From the NCBI GenBank assembly GCA_002501135.1, contig DLRQ01000095.1, positions 1 through 41,286 of the forward strand: a stretch of 41,286 nucleotides of DNA, written 5' to 3'. Position 1 is the stretch's first letter; the number at the start of each line of letters is the position of its first letter. The stretch comes from Candidatus Neomicrothrix sp. UBA7884. Lineage in GTDB: Bacteria; Actinomycetota; Acidimicrobiia; Acidimicrobiales; MedAcidi-G1. Both the position numbers and the translations under genes were made by a program. Below, piece after piece: positions 6,671 to 13,743 of the stretch. The notes beneath the pieces are model-generated. The model did no database searches and was not told where the DNA came from. It saw nothing but the letters and a program-made list of their open reading frames with translations.

Positions 6671-7632
6671 AGGTCCTGTTGGTTGTCAACCCCTCGGCCT
6701 CCTCGGTCAACGCCCGCACACGGACAGTCATCCAAAAGGCGCTGTCTGCCGATCACCGCCTCGAGGTGGCCACCACCAGCCGCAGGGGGCATGCCACACG
6801 CCTGGCACGGGGGGCTGCCGACGATGGCATGGACGTGGTCGTGGTGTTGGGAGGCGACGGGACCCTCAACGAGGCCGCCAACGGTCTGGCGGGTTCCGAC
6901 ACGGCCCTGGCAGCGGTTCCAGGTGGTTCCACAAACGTGTTCGCCCACATTCTGGGCCTCCCGGACGACCCGGTGGAGGCAACCGGTGCCGTACTCGATG
7001 CCATGGACATCGGATCTATTCGCCGTATCGGGCTCGGCTCTGTCAACGACAGATACTTCCTGTTCAACGCCGGGGTCGGCTTCGACGCCGCTGTTGTCGA
7101 ACAGGTCGAGCGGCGTAGCGGCCTCCTTAAGCGGTTCGCCGGCCATCCCCTCTTCATCGCGGCGGCATGCAACACCTGGCTTCGACACTTCGACCGACGA
7201 CATCAGGCCTTCCGGGTCACAACCCGACGCGTCGACGAGGAGGAACCGGGAGACCCCGTGACCACCGGCGTAGATGGGATGTTCGGTGTGTGCCTGAACA
7301 CCGACCCCTACACCTACCTGGGCAGCCGCTCCCTGTCACTCTCGCCCGGAACCAACCTCGACAGTCCGCTGGCCATGGTCACCATGCGATCACTGTCCCT
7401 GGCAAACCTGGTGCCGGTTCTCACCGGTGCCCTCGGTTTTGGCCGCACCCCGGTGGCGGAATGTAGAGGTATCAGCCACCGCAGCAACCTTGCCGAGGCC
7501 CACGTGACCGGCTACCGGCCGGTCCCCTATCAGGTCGACGGCGACTACCTGGGTGAGGCGACCGACCTCATCTTCCGGCACCAGCCGGCCGCCATGGACC
7601 TCGTGGTACCGCAGGACCAGCCTGCTGCCTGA
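6667..7632 (+). CDS. Diacylglycerol/sphingosine-kinase-like lipid kinase
   Basis: The 321-residue protein has the two-domain fold of bacterial diacylglycerol kinase-like enzymes. The ATP-binding motif G-G-D-G-T-L-N-E-A-A-N-G is at about 61-72, followed by A-A-V-P-G-G-S-T-N-V-F-A at about 81-92. Residues 110-300 form the beta-rich C-terminal domain, with F-N-A-G-V-G-F-D-A and a final Y-Q-V-D-G-D-Y-L-G motif that contains the conserved DGD/E element. Such enzymes phosphorylate membrane lipids such as diacylglycerol using ATP at the cytoplasmic face. The lipid substrate cannot be deduced. The gene converges on a glycerophosphodiester phosphodiesterase gene, another lipid-related enzyme. Confidence 0.9.
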   Translation: MKVLLVVNPSASSVNARTRTVIQKALSADHRLEVATTSRRGHATRLARGAADDGMDVVVVLGGDGTLNEAANGLAGSDTALAAVPGGSTNVFAHILGLPDDPVEATGAVLDAMDIGSIRRIGLGSVNDRYFLFNAGVGFDAAVVEQVERRSGLLKRFAGHPLFIAAACNTWLRHFDRRHQAFRVTTRRVDEEEPGDPVTTGVDGMFGVCLNTDPYTYLGSRSLSLSPGTNLDSPLAMVTMRSLSLANLVPVLTGALGFGRTPVAECRGISHRSNLAEAHVTGYRPVPYQVDGDYLGEATDLIFRHQPAAMDLVVPQDQPAA

Positions 7633-7650
7633 CCGCAGAGGTAGTCAGGC
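7627..7650. terminator. Hairpin spanning two convergent stop codons
   Basis: GCCTGAC (7627-7633) and GTCAGGC (7644-7650) form a 7-bp perfect stem with a 10-base loop. The stem contains the TGA of the lipid kinase and the stop of the convergent phosphodiesterase gene. It could act as a two-way terminator, although no T-run follows on either strand. Confidence 0.4.
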
Positions 7651-8352
7651 CTGGGCAACCTCGTCGACTATCTGGCGGGCGACACCAGGAAGGTTCGTGA
7701 TTATCCCGTCGACTCCCCAGGCTGCCAGCTGGGCTATCCGGTCGGGGCCGTCAACGGTCCACACATTCATCCTCAGGCCGAGCTCGTGGGCCGCAACCAC
7801 AAGGGCCTCGTCGATCAGGTCATCCCAAGGGTTTACCGCGCCGTGCCCGTGAGCCACGGTCCTCTCCAACACCTGACCGGGCCCTGAACGCTCCATGACC
7901 AGCCAGCCTGTCGGAAGGCGCTGGTCAGACGACCGGATCCGGTCGACCGAGTTCATCTCAAAAGACGACACCAGCAGCATCTCGAAGGGCCTGTAGGCCT
8001 CGGCGAGGCCCACCACCGCCTCACAGACCAGATGAGCGTCGCCGTGGTCGGGATCTCCGGGGAGGTTCTTGACCTCGATGTTCACCCCCATGCCATCGCA
8101 GGCCTCGAAGGCCTCGGCAAGGCTGGGGACCTCATCGGGAAGGTCAACCGCCTCGACCTGACGAATCAGCCGTCCGTCGGCAAGGTGTGCATCGTGGTGA
8201 ACCACAAGGACCTCGTCGGCGGACAGGCGTACGTCGAGTTCAACCCAGTCGGCTCCCTGAACGCGGGCCTCTGTGAAGGCGGCGAGCGTATTCTCAGGGT
8301 GGTCCACCGAGGCGCCACGGTGGGCGATGACGAGCGGCTTCGGTTTGTTCAT
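7645..8352 (-). CDS. Glycerophosphodiester phosphodiesterase
   Basis: The 235-residue enzyme hydrolyses glycerophosphodiesters to sn-glycerol 3-phosphate and an alcohol. The N-terminal motif A-H-R-G-A at 10-14 with P-E-N-T-L-A-A-F, then W-V-E-L-D-V-R at about 36-42 (Glu38/Asp40 metal ligands) and V-V-H-H-D at about 50-54, are the GDPD active-site elements. No signal peptide is present, so a cytoplasmic role in lipid turnover is likely. ATG at 8352 is used because the protein then starts MNKPKPLVIAHRG, as in relatives, and GGTGGT lies just upstream. The frame is open to 8430, which would overlap the preceding kinase gene. It lies 40 bases downstream of the histidine kinase gene and may share its transcript. 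Confidence 0.9.
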   Translation of the reverse strand: MNKPKPLVIAHRGASVDHPENTLAAFTEARVQGADWVELDVRLSADEVLVVHHDAHLADGRLIRQVEAVDLPDEVPSLAEAFEACDGMGVNIEVKNLPGDPDHGDAHLVCEAVVGLAEAYRPFEMLLVSSFEMNSVDRIRSSDQRLPTGWLVMERSGPGQVLERTVAHGHGAVNPWDDLIDEALVVAAHELGLRMNVWTVDGPDRIAQLAAWGVDGIITNLPGVARQIVDEVAQA

Positions 8353-8392
8353 CGGACCACCATGCACGACAACCTGACACATGTCGGGGACC

Positions 8393-9904
8393 TCATGCCA
8401 ACGGCTCCTGCGCCTCGTCCCTGACCCCAACCAGGCGCGTCGCCGGTATCTGCACCTCGGCTACCGTGCCCTCACCACGTACGACCGGGCTCAACGCGAT
8501 CGACCCTCCGAGTTCGCCCTCGACAAAGGTCTTGACGATGGTTAGGCCGAGACCGGTGGCATCCTCGAGACGGAAGTCAGGGGGAAGCCCGACCCCATTG
8601 TCGATCACCGACAGTGTGAGGCCATCTGACCGTCGGTTCAGGCGGATCGCCACTGTGGCACCGTCATCGGGTTCACCCATGCCCGGTACCGCCGGAAACG
8701 CGTGGTCCACGGCGTTTTGCAGCAACTCGGTGAGCACGACGGCCAGGGTTGTGGTCACCTGAGCGGGCAATATGCCCGCGTCGCCCTCCACGTCGAAGGC
8801 CACCGGCCTCAGTGGCGACGAGACGCTCTCCTCAACGACTCTCACGAGAGGTCTGACGATGTCGACGAACGCCACGTCGTCATCGGCGCTCTGGGCCAAC
8901 GTTTCGTGCACAACCGAGATGGCGCCGATGCGGCGAATCGACTCGAACAGCGCCGCCCTCGCCTCGTCGGACCTCAGGCGCCGCCCCTGCAGGCGCAGCA
9001 ACGAGGAGATGGTCTGGAGGTTGTTCTTCACCCGGTGGTGGACCTCGCGGATGGTCGTGTCCTTTGAGACGAGTTGCCGGTCGCGGCGGCGCAACTCGGT
9101 CACGTCGCGAACCAGAACGATCGCGCCCGTCGGATGCTCACCGTCGAACAGCGGAAAGCAGTGGCTGACGATGGCCACCTCGTTTCCCCTCTCCATCTCA
9201 TCGATGACCGTGGTCCGCCTGGCAAACGCATTACGCAGGATCGAGGCCCCGAGACCGGTATCTACGAATCGGGCACCGATGATTCCCCTGTGCACGCCGA
9301 GTCGGTGCAGCACAGACACCGCGTTCGGTGAGGCGAACTCGATTCGGCCCTCCTCGTCGACGAGAAGAAGGCCGTCACCGACCCTCGGGGTTCTATGTCT
9401 CAGCCGTGCCTCATCGCGGTACGGGAACTGGCCCCTCTGAAGCATCGTGGCGAACCGTTCGAAGACCTTCAGATAGGTACGTTCCTGCTCGCTTGACGGC
9501 CGACTCTGTGAACTGGCCCTCTCCCTTGCGAGCACTGCGACCGTCTCGCCCTGGCGGCGCACCGGTACGGCCAGGATGTCGAGGCCACCGTCAACCTCTT
9601 CATTGGCCGTTCCCTCAACGGTCTCTGACCTGTCAAAGCAGTCGGCTATCAGGCTCCGGCGGCGCTGTTCGAATACCTGCCCCACCAGATCGGCCCGGTA
9701 GAGGGTGGTGCCGGTGGTGGGCCGGACGTGCCCGAGAAGGATGAGGGTCGGCTCCGACGAGCCTGCCGACCGCCCGTAGAGAAACAGGTCGGCGAAGGAG
9801 AGGTCCGCAAGGAGGCCCCATGAGCTGATCAGGTCATGGAGGTACGCGACCTGTTCTGTGTCCAGGTCTGTGTGATCGCTGGTCAGGTCAGCCAGGTTGG
9901 CCAT
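8393..9904 (-). CDS. pdtaS: Sensor histidine kinase of the PdtaS type
   Basis: This 503-residue soluble kinase has no membrane segments. Residues 1-155 form the GAF-like domain typical of mycobacterial PdtaS, starting MANLADLTSDHT and including LLADLSFADLFL. A PAS-like domain spans about 175-270. The HisKA_2 phosphoacceptor motif E-V-H-H-R-V-K-N-N-L-Q at about 287-297 is followed by a HATPase domain with N-A-V-D-H-A-F, D-N-G-V-G-L-P and G-L-G-L-T-I-V-K. In mycobacteria PdtaS phosphorylates PdtaR, an ANTAR-domain antiterminator. No pdtaR-like gene is present in the window. A TAGGCT hexamer lies 9 bases before the ATG, suggesting a leaderless message. Confidence 0.9.
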   Translation of the reverse strand: MANLADLTSDHTDLDTEQVAYLHDLISSWGLLADLSFADLFLYGRSAGSSEPTLILLGHVRPTTGTTLYRADLVGQVFEQRRRSLIADCFDRSETVEGTANEEVDGGLDILAVPVRRQGETVAVLARERASSQSRPSSEQERTYLKVFERFATMLQRGQFPYRDEARLRHRTPRVGDGLLLVDEEGRIEFASPNAVSVLHRLGVHRGIIGARFVDTGLGASILRNAFARRTTVIDEMERGNEVAIVSHCFPLFDGEHPTGAIVLVRDVTELRRRDRQLVSKDTTIREVHHRVKNNLQTISSLLRLQGRRLRSDEARAALFESIRRIGAISVVHETLAQSADDDVAFVDIVRPLVRVVEESVSSPLRPVAFDVEGDAGILPAQVTTTLAVVLTELLQNAVDHAFPAVPGMGEPDDGATVAIRLNRRSDGLTLSVIDNGVGLPPDFRLEDATGLGLTIVKTFVEGELGGSIALSPVVRGEGTVAEVQIPATRLVGVRDEAQEPLA

Positions 9905-9913
9905 GGAAGGTCC

Positions 9914-9919
9914 AGCCTA
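9914..9919 (-). promoter_or_regulatory. -10 hexamer TAGGCT for the PdtaS-like kinase
   Basis: On the minus strand TAGGCT lies 9 bases before the ATG at 9904 and no Shine-Dalgarno is seen between them. Confidence 0.4.
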
Positions 9920-9991
9920 TGTAACAGCCTGTCGAAAATGGGGAGAGGAGGTGTCCGGTGAACCCGGTCGCCCCACTCGACCACCTGTGAC

Positions 9992-10222
9992 TCAGCTGAA
10001 GCCGACCGGGTTGGTTGAACCATCGGACCCGATGTCGACGTAGGCGATGCGGTCCGCTGGTATGCCGACCTGGCGACCCCGCAGGTCGGTCAGCCAGAGC
10101 ATCGCGGACGTACCCTCGAGGGCGGCCTCGACCTCGGCACGCAGCGCCGGGGTGTCGGTGTCGTCGGCCATCTCAACCGTTATCTCCTTGGGCGTGTGGG
10201 TAACGCCGATCCTCACGTCCAT
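9992..10222 (-). CDS. DUF3107 family small protein
   Basis: This 76-residue cytoplasmic protein matches the actinobacterial DUF3107 family. It starts M-D-V-R-I-G-V-T-H-T-P-K-E-I, has a central V-E-A-A-L-E-G-T and ends D-R-I-A-Y-V-D-I-G, the most conserved part. Family members are ATP- or ligand-free small proteins without an established role, often next to helicase or DNA-repair genes. GGGAGAG lies upstream of the ATG, so it is translated with a normal Shine-Dalgarno. Here its neighbours are PdtaS downstream and Mrp upstream; the 66-base gap to mrp leaves room for a separate promoter. Confidence 0.88.
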   Translation of the reverse strand: MDVRIGVTHTPKEITVEMADDTDTPALRAEVEAALEGTSAMLWLTDLRGRQVGIPADRIAYVDIGSDGSTNPVGFS

Positions 10223-10288
10223 GACTATGACTCTCCCGTTTCGTTGCGTCGCTGCGGCCCCATGGGGGCCTGCTAGCGGCTCAGTGTG

Positions 10289-11131
10289 TCAGAGGATCCG
10301 CAACTCGCGGTGCCTGCGCTTCGTGGGTCTTAGGTCGACATCGACGACACGTGCCATTTCGGCGAACACTGCTCCAGCCTCACTGTCGGAATCTGCTGCC
10401 ACCGGCCTGCCGACGTCCGCACCCTCGCGGAGGGCAGGGACGAGCGGAATGCTCCCGATCAACGGAACACCGATGCGCTCGGCAAGGTCAGCACCCCCAC
10501 CTGACCCGAAGAGTTCGTAACGAGTGCCGTCGTCGCCTGTGAACCACGACATGTTCTCGATCACCCCGTGGACCTTCAGGTTCACCTTGTCGGCCATGAA
10601 TGCGGCCCGTTGGGCAACGGTCTGGGCCACTGGCTGCGGCGTGGTAACCACGTACATCTCGGCTGTGGGGAGGAAGCCAGCCAGGGAGATCGCCACGTCA
10701 CCAGTGCCTGGTGGCAGGTCGACGAGGAGGTAGTCGGGTTCGTCCCAACGGACATCCGTGAGGAACTGTTCGAGGGCCTTGTGAAGCATCGGGCCACGCC
10801 AGATAACGGGTTGCTCCTCATCGGCGAAGAAACCCATCGAGATGCATCTGACCCCGTGTGCCTCTGGTGGGATGAGCATCTCGTCGACGACGGTCGGTGG
10901 CTGGTCGACGCCCAGCATCCTCGGGATCGAGAACCCCCAGACGTCGGCATCAAGAACCGCGACAGTCCGTCCCCGGGTTGCGAGCGCAACCGCCAGGTTG
11001 GTCGTTACCGAGGACTTGCCCACGCCACCCTTGCCTGAGGCGACGAGCAGCACCCGCGTGGCGGCGTTGGCCTGTGCGAACGGGACCGCCTGACCCTCGA
11101 GATGTCCGTTGGTGTGGTTGCTGCCTACCAC
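10289..11131 (-). CDS. mrp: Mrp/NBP35-type iron-sulfur carrier ATPase, short form
   Basis: The 280-residue P-loop ATPase is predicted to carry or transfer Fe-S clusters. The deviant Walker A S-G-K-G-G-V-G-K-S-S at about 32-41, the C-I-S-M-G-F-F and P-V-I-W-R-G-P-M segments and L-L-V-D-L-P-P-G-T-G-D are typical of Mrp. Two things differ from the longer textbook form. The N-terminal DUF59 (MIP18) domain is absent, since only about 30 residues precede Walker A. The usual CxxC near E-N-M-S is also replaced by W-F-T-G-D-D-G-T; actinobacterial relatives also lose it. GTG at 11131 is chosen because GGGAG lies 4 bases upstream. A SufR-like regulator gene diverges from it. Confidence 0.85.
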   Translation of the reverse strand: MVGSNHTNGHLEGQAVPFAQANAATRVLLVASGKGGVGKSSVTTNLAVALATRGRTVAVLDADVWGFSIPRMLGVDQPPTVVDEMLIPPEAHGVRCISMGFFADEEQPVIWRGPMLHKALEQFLTDVRWDEPDYLLVDLPPGTGDVAISLAGFLPTAEMYVVTTPQPVAQTVAQRAAFMADKVNLKVHGVIENMSWFTGDDGTRYELFGSGGGADLAERIGVPLIGSIPLVPALREGADVGRPVAADSDSEAGAVFAEMARVVDVDLRPTKRRHRELRIL

Positions 11132-11164
11132 GTGTGCTCCCGCTGGTGGGTGGGTGAGTCTGCT

Positions 11165-11197
11165 CGCCGGGCCATCGGTCGAGACACCGACCCGGCG
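11165..11197. promoter_or_regulatory. Inverted repeat between mrp and the SufR-like gene (candidate operator)
   Basis: Arms CGCCGGG (11165-11171) and CCCGGCG (11191-11197) enclose a second pair, TCGGT (11175-11179) and ACCGA (11186-11190). The 33-base element overlaps the expected -35 region of the regulator promoter and would also lie in the 5' leader of mrp. It may be an autoregulatory operator, or an RNA hairpin in the mrp leader. No experiment is implied. Confidence 0.45.
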
Positions 11198-11216
11198 GTC
11201 CGGGAGCCGTGTTCGG

Positions 11217-11223
11217 TAGGGTA
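11217..11223. promoter_or_regulatory. Interlocked divergent -10 hexamers of the mrp/regulator pair
   Basis: TAGGGT at 11217-11222 lies 6 bases before the GTG at 11229 (plus strand). On the other strand TACCCT at 11223-11218 could drive mrp with a leader of about 80 bases. The two overlap almost completely, as in the pair at 1729-1738. Confidence 0.45.
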
Positions 11224-11228
11224 GCGAT

Positions 11229-11948
11229 GTGGATGGGGCACCCCTCACGCCAACCGAGTTCGCCTCGGCAGTCACCGCCATCACCGGTGCCTTCGGCGAT
11301 CCGACAAGGCGCGACATATTCCTCTTCACGCGCGAACGTCCCGGCGGGGCCACCGCCACCGAGACAGCCGAGCACTTCGACCTCCATCCCAACGTTGCCC
11401 GCCACCACCTCGACAAGTTGGCCGCAGGTGGCTACCTCGAGATCGCCGTCGAACACCGTGATGGCGCCTCGGCCGGTCGACCCTCCAAGCACTACCGGTC
11501 AGCCAACCCGTCAGCACCCCTGGAGTTGCCCATTCCACGCGATGACCTGCTCATCAGCATGCTGGGTAGGGCCCTCGCCATGCTTCCGGACGGCCAGGCC
11601 GAGCAGATGGCCGAGGAGGTCGGAGCCGAGGTCGGCCGCTCGATGGCCGAGTCGATCGGTCCCGAGGAGATCCAGCGGTCCTTCCGGTCGGCTATGCAGG
11701 TTGTGGCAGATGCCCTCACGGCGCACGGGTTCGCCGCCCGTGCAGTGAGAGCCGGTGAAGACCAGCTGCGAATCGTGTCCGAACACTGCCCGTTCGGCGG
11801 TGCACCCATCGAGTACCCGGTCATCTGCGCCGTCGACCGTGGGCTGGTGAGGGGGATGCTCTCGGCTCTCTACGGAGATGCGACGACCGACCTGAGTTCA
11901 TCGCTCCCGATGGGCGATGCCGTCTGCATCACCGACGTCAGCACCTGA
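11229..11948 (+). CDS. SufR-like winged-helix regulator, probable Fe-S sensor
   Basis: The 239-residue regulator has an ArsR/DeoR-like winged helix at about 15-95: D-P-T-R-R-D-I-F-L-F, T-E-T-A-E-H-F-D-L-H-P-N-V-A-R-H-H-L-D-K-L and the wing G-R-P-S-K-H-Y-R. The C-terminal part carries three cysteines: C187-x12-C200 and C233. The C-x12-C spacing followed by a later cysteine resembles SufR, whose C-terminal cysteines hold a 4Fe-4S cluster and which represses suf genes. Here the neighbour is mrp, an Fe-S carrier, and the two promoters are interlocked, so regulation of mrp is a reasonable inference. Other members of this fold sense different signals. The GTG start follows a TAGGGT hexamer by 6 bases. 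Confidence 0.75.
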   Translation: MDGAPLTPTEFASAVTAITGAFGDPTRRDIFLFTRERPGGATATETAEHFDLHPNVARHHLDKLAAGGYLEIAVEHRDGASAGRPSKHYRSANPSAPLELPIPRDDLLISMLGRALAMLPDGQAEQMAEEVGAEVGRSMAESIGPEEIQRSFRSAMQVVADALTAHGFAARAVRAGEDQLRIVSEHCPFGGAPIEYPVICAVDRGLVRGMLSALYGDATTDLSSSLPMGDAVCITDVST

Positions 11949-11972
11949 AGATCAGGCGGGCCTCTCGGACAC

Positions 11973-13193
11973 CTACCCGGCTGGTGCCAGTCCCTCGGCT
12001 ACCAGCAGTTCAGCCAGACCTGTGGGCCTCTGGGGGAGGCTGAAGAAGGCCTCGGCGTCTGCCAGGGCCTGTTCCCGACGGTCCAGGAGCACGCTGTTGA
12101 CAAGCGCCCGGTAGCCGAGTGCCCACGGGTTGTCCGGGTCGATCCTGATCGCTTCGTCCAATGAAATGAGGCTCAGCTCAACCAGCTGAAGTTCGCCGGT
12201 CCCAGCCAGGAGCCAGCCTCTCTCCGCCAGCAGCGACGCTGCCTCGGGGTCCTTGTCGATGCCGGCGTCGAGAAGTTCAAGTGCCGCCAGGATCTCACCG
12301 TTGCGCGCCAGGCCTCCGGCGACCCTTTCCCGCAGGTGGCTCTGGGCAACCAGGTCTGCCACGATCGGTGCTGCGTCGAGGGTGTCGAGTGCCACCAGGT
12401 CAGCTGCGGCACCGGCGAAGTCATTGTCGGACAGGCGCTGTGAAGCCCGAAAGACCCGCACATCGGGATAAGTCGGATCCAGGTCGACGGCGGCTTCGAG
12501 GTCGGACCGACCGGCAACGGCATCGCCACCCCGCCACAGTGCCCAACCCCGGTATGCGAGAGCCTCGACGTTGGATGGCTGGATATCGAGTATCTCGCCG
12601 TACAGGCGGACTGCCTCATCCGGTAATGCCACACCTGCCTCAATGAGCAGCGTCCTGGTCGATAACCGGATATCGCCCGACGCTGAACCGCTGCTGCCCC
12701 GGCCTGCCGTGGAGCGCGTGACGAGCACCCCCGCCAGGATGGCGACAACTACTACACCGACCAGGACCAGGGACTGCCTCGATGGATGGCTGTCGTCACC
12801 GGATGGGCCCTGCCACCTCCGGACCGCCAGCACAAGGCCAACAACTGCGGCAGCGGCGACCATGACCGGCAGCACCCAGACGAGACCCGTCAGGCCGCCT
12901 CCGCTTGGCGAGTAGTCGATGTCCTCGCCAAAGCTGGCAACCAGCAGGTCTCGCACCTCGGCGTCGGTAGCGCCCTCGTCGACCATCCTCACGATCGTGG
13001 CCCGGATGGTCCGCGCCACCGGCGCATCGGATTCAGCGACTGACTGCCCCTGACACACCGGACAGGCAAAGTCCTCAGCCAGATCGTGCACCCGATCAGC
13101 GTTTGTCAGCGCCGGCCGTTCGGCAGTCTCGGCTATAACCAGTGCTCCTACCGAGACCACCAGAACCACCAGCCATGCTGCGCGCCTTGGCAT
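11973..13193 (-). CDS. ccmH: Cytochrome c maturation protein CcmH fused to a CcmI-like TPR domain
   Basis: This 406-residue membrane protein is the last gene of the ccm operon. After a signal anchor (residues 5-21), the CcmH domain carries F-A-C-P-V-C-Q-G-Q-S-V-A-E-S-D-A-P at about 42-58. Cys44 and Cys47 form the redox pair that keeps apocytochrome thiols reduced. Conserved G-A-T-D-A-E-V-R-D-L-L-V and F-G-E-D-I-D-Y-S-P follow. Two further membrane helices lie near 100-120 and 140-157. The C-terminal 230 residues are repeats of TPR type (for example Y-R-G-W-A-L-W-R-G-G-D and L-G-Y-R-A-L-V-N-S), equivalent to CcmI/CycH, which chaperones apocytochrome. The fused arrangement joins both activities in one polypeptide. 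It begins 16 bases after the ccmG stop. Confidence 0.9.
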   Translation of the reverse strand: MPRRAAWLVVLVVSVGALVIAETAERPALTNADRVHDLAEDFACPVCQGQSVAESDAPVARTIRATIVRMVDEGATDAEVRDLLVASFGEDIDYSPSGGGLTGLVWVLPVMVAAAAVVGLVLAVRRWQGPSGDDSHPSRQSLVLVGVVVVAILAGVLVTRSTAGRGSSGSASGDIRLSTRTLLIEAGVALPDEAVRLYGEILDIQPSNVEALAYRGWALWRGGDAVAGRSDLEAAVDLDPTYPDVRVFRASQRLSDNDFAGAAADLVALDTLDAAPIVADLVAQSHLRERVAGGLARNGEILAALELLDAGIDKDPEAASLLAERGWLLAGTGELQLVELSLISLDEAIRIDPDNPWALGYRALVNSVLLDRREQALADAEAFFSLPQRPTGLAELLVAEGLAPAG

Positions 13194-13209
13194 CAGTTCA
13201 ACCGTCGGT

Positions 13210-13743
13210 TCATTCGAGGGTCCTCTTCGCCCCTGCCAGAAGCGACTCCAGGTCGGCAGCCTCGATGCCACCGACCACCTTGGCGGCCACATGACCCGAG
13301 GGGCTCACCAGATACGACTCAGGCACGGCTACCACTCCCCAGTCGACGGCGACACGGCCGGTGTCCTCGGCAAGAACCGGCCAACCGCCACCGTTCTGCC
13401 TGAAAAAGACCTCGACCTCCGTAGGGCTGTCATCGAACGCAACGCTCACAATTCTGACATCGTCGGCTTCGGCATGGGCGTCGGCGAATACCACCAACTC
13501 GGGGTGTTCCCGGATACATGGAACGCATGTCGTCGAGAAGAAGTTGGCAACGACGAAACGCCCCCGTTGGTCATCAAGGTTCCAGACCTCACCGTCGATG
13601 GTCGTACCCACTATCGGAGGGGCCACCTGGCCGACCAGGTGCATGCTGACCCGGTCAGGGCCGGCCTGCCGCGTCGCCAGAACACCGATGAGGACCGCTC
13701 CCACCAGGCCCACGGCGAGTGCCGCCACCCTCACAGGGTTCAT
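13210..13743 (-). CDS. ccmG: Thiol:disulfide interchange protein CcmG/DsbE
   Basis: The 177-residue thioredoxin-like protein is anchored by an N-terminal helix (residues 6-24) with its domain outside the membrane. There it supplies electrons to keep apocytochrome CXXCH cysteines reduced. The active site is F-F-S-T-T-C-V-P-C at 68-76 (Cys73 and Cys76); the Trp usually before the first cysteine is Thr here. The cis-proline loop V-A-V-P-E-S-Y at about 138-144 matches the CcmG pattern. Its ATG overlaps the ccmF stop as ATGA, so translation is coupled. It lies inside the A-B-C-D-E-F-G-H operon. Confidence 0.9.
   Translation of the reverse strand: MNPVRVAALAVGLVGAVLIGVLATRQAGPDRVSMHLVGQVAPPIVGTTIDGEVWNLDDQRGRFVVANFFSTTCVPCIREHPELVVFADAHAEADDVRIVSVAFDDSPTEVEVFFRQNGGGWPVLAEDTGRVAVDWGVVAVPESYLVSPSGHVAAKVVGGIEAADLESLLAGAKRTLE

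Noticed and set aside
11944..11956. CCTGA-AGA-TCAGG hairpin at the end of the SufR-like gene
   Set aside because: A five-base stem at the stop codon without further support. It is probably chance and is not listed as a feature.
12500..13000. Possible repeats within ccmH
   Set aside because: The periodicity is explained by TPR repeats in the protein; no DNA-level direct repeats were found.
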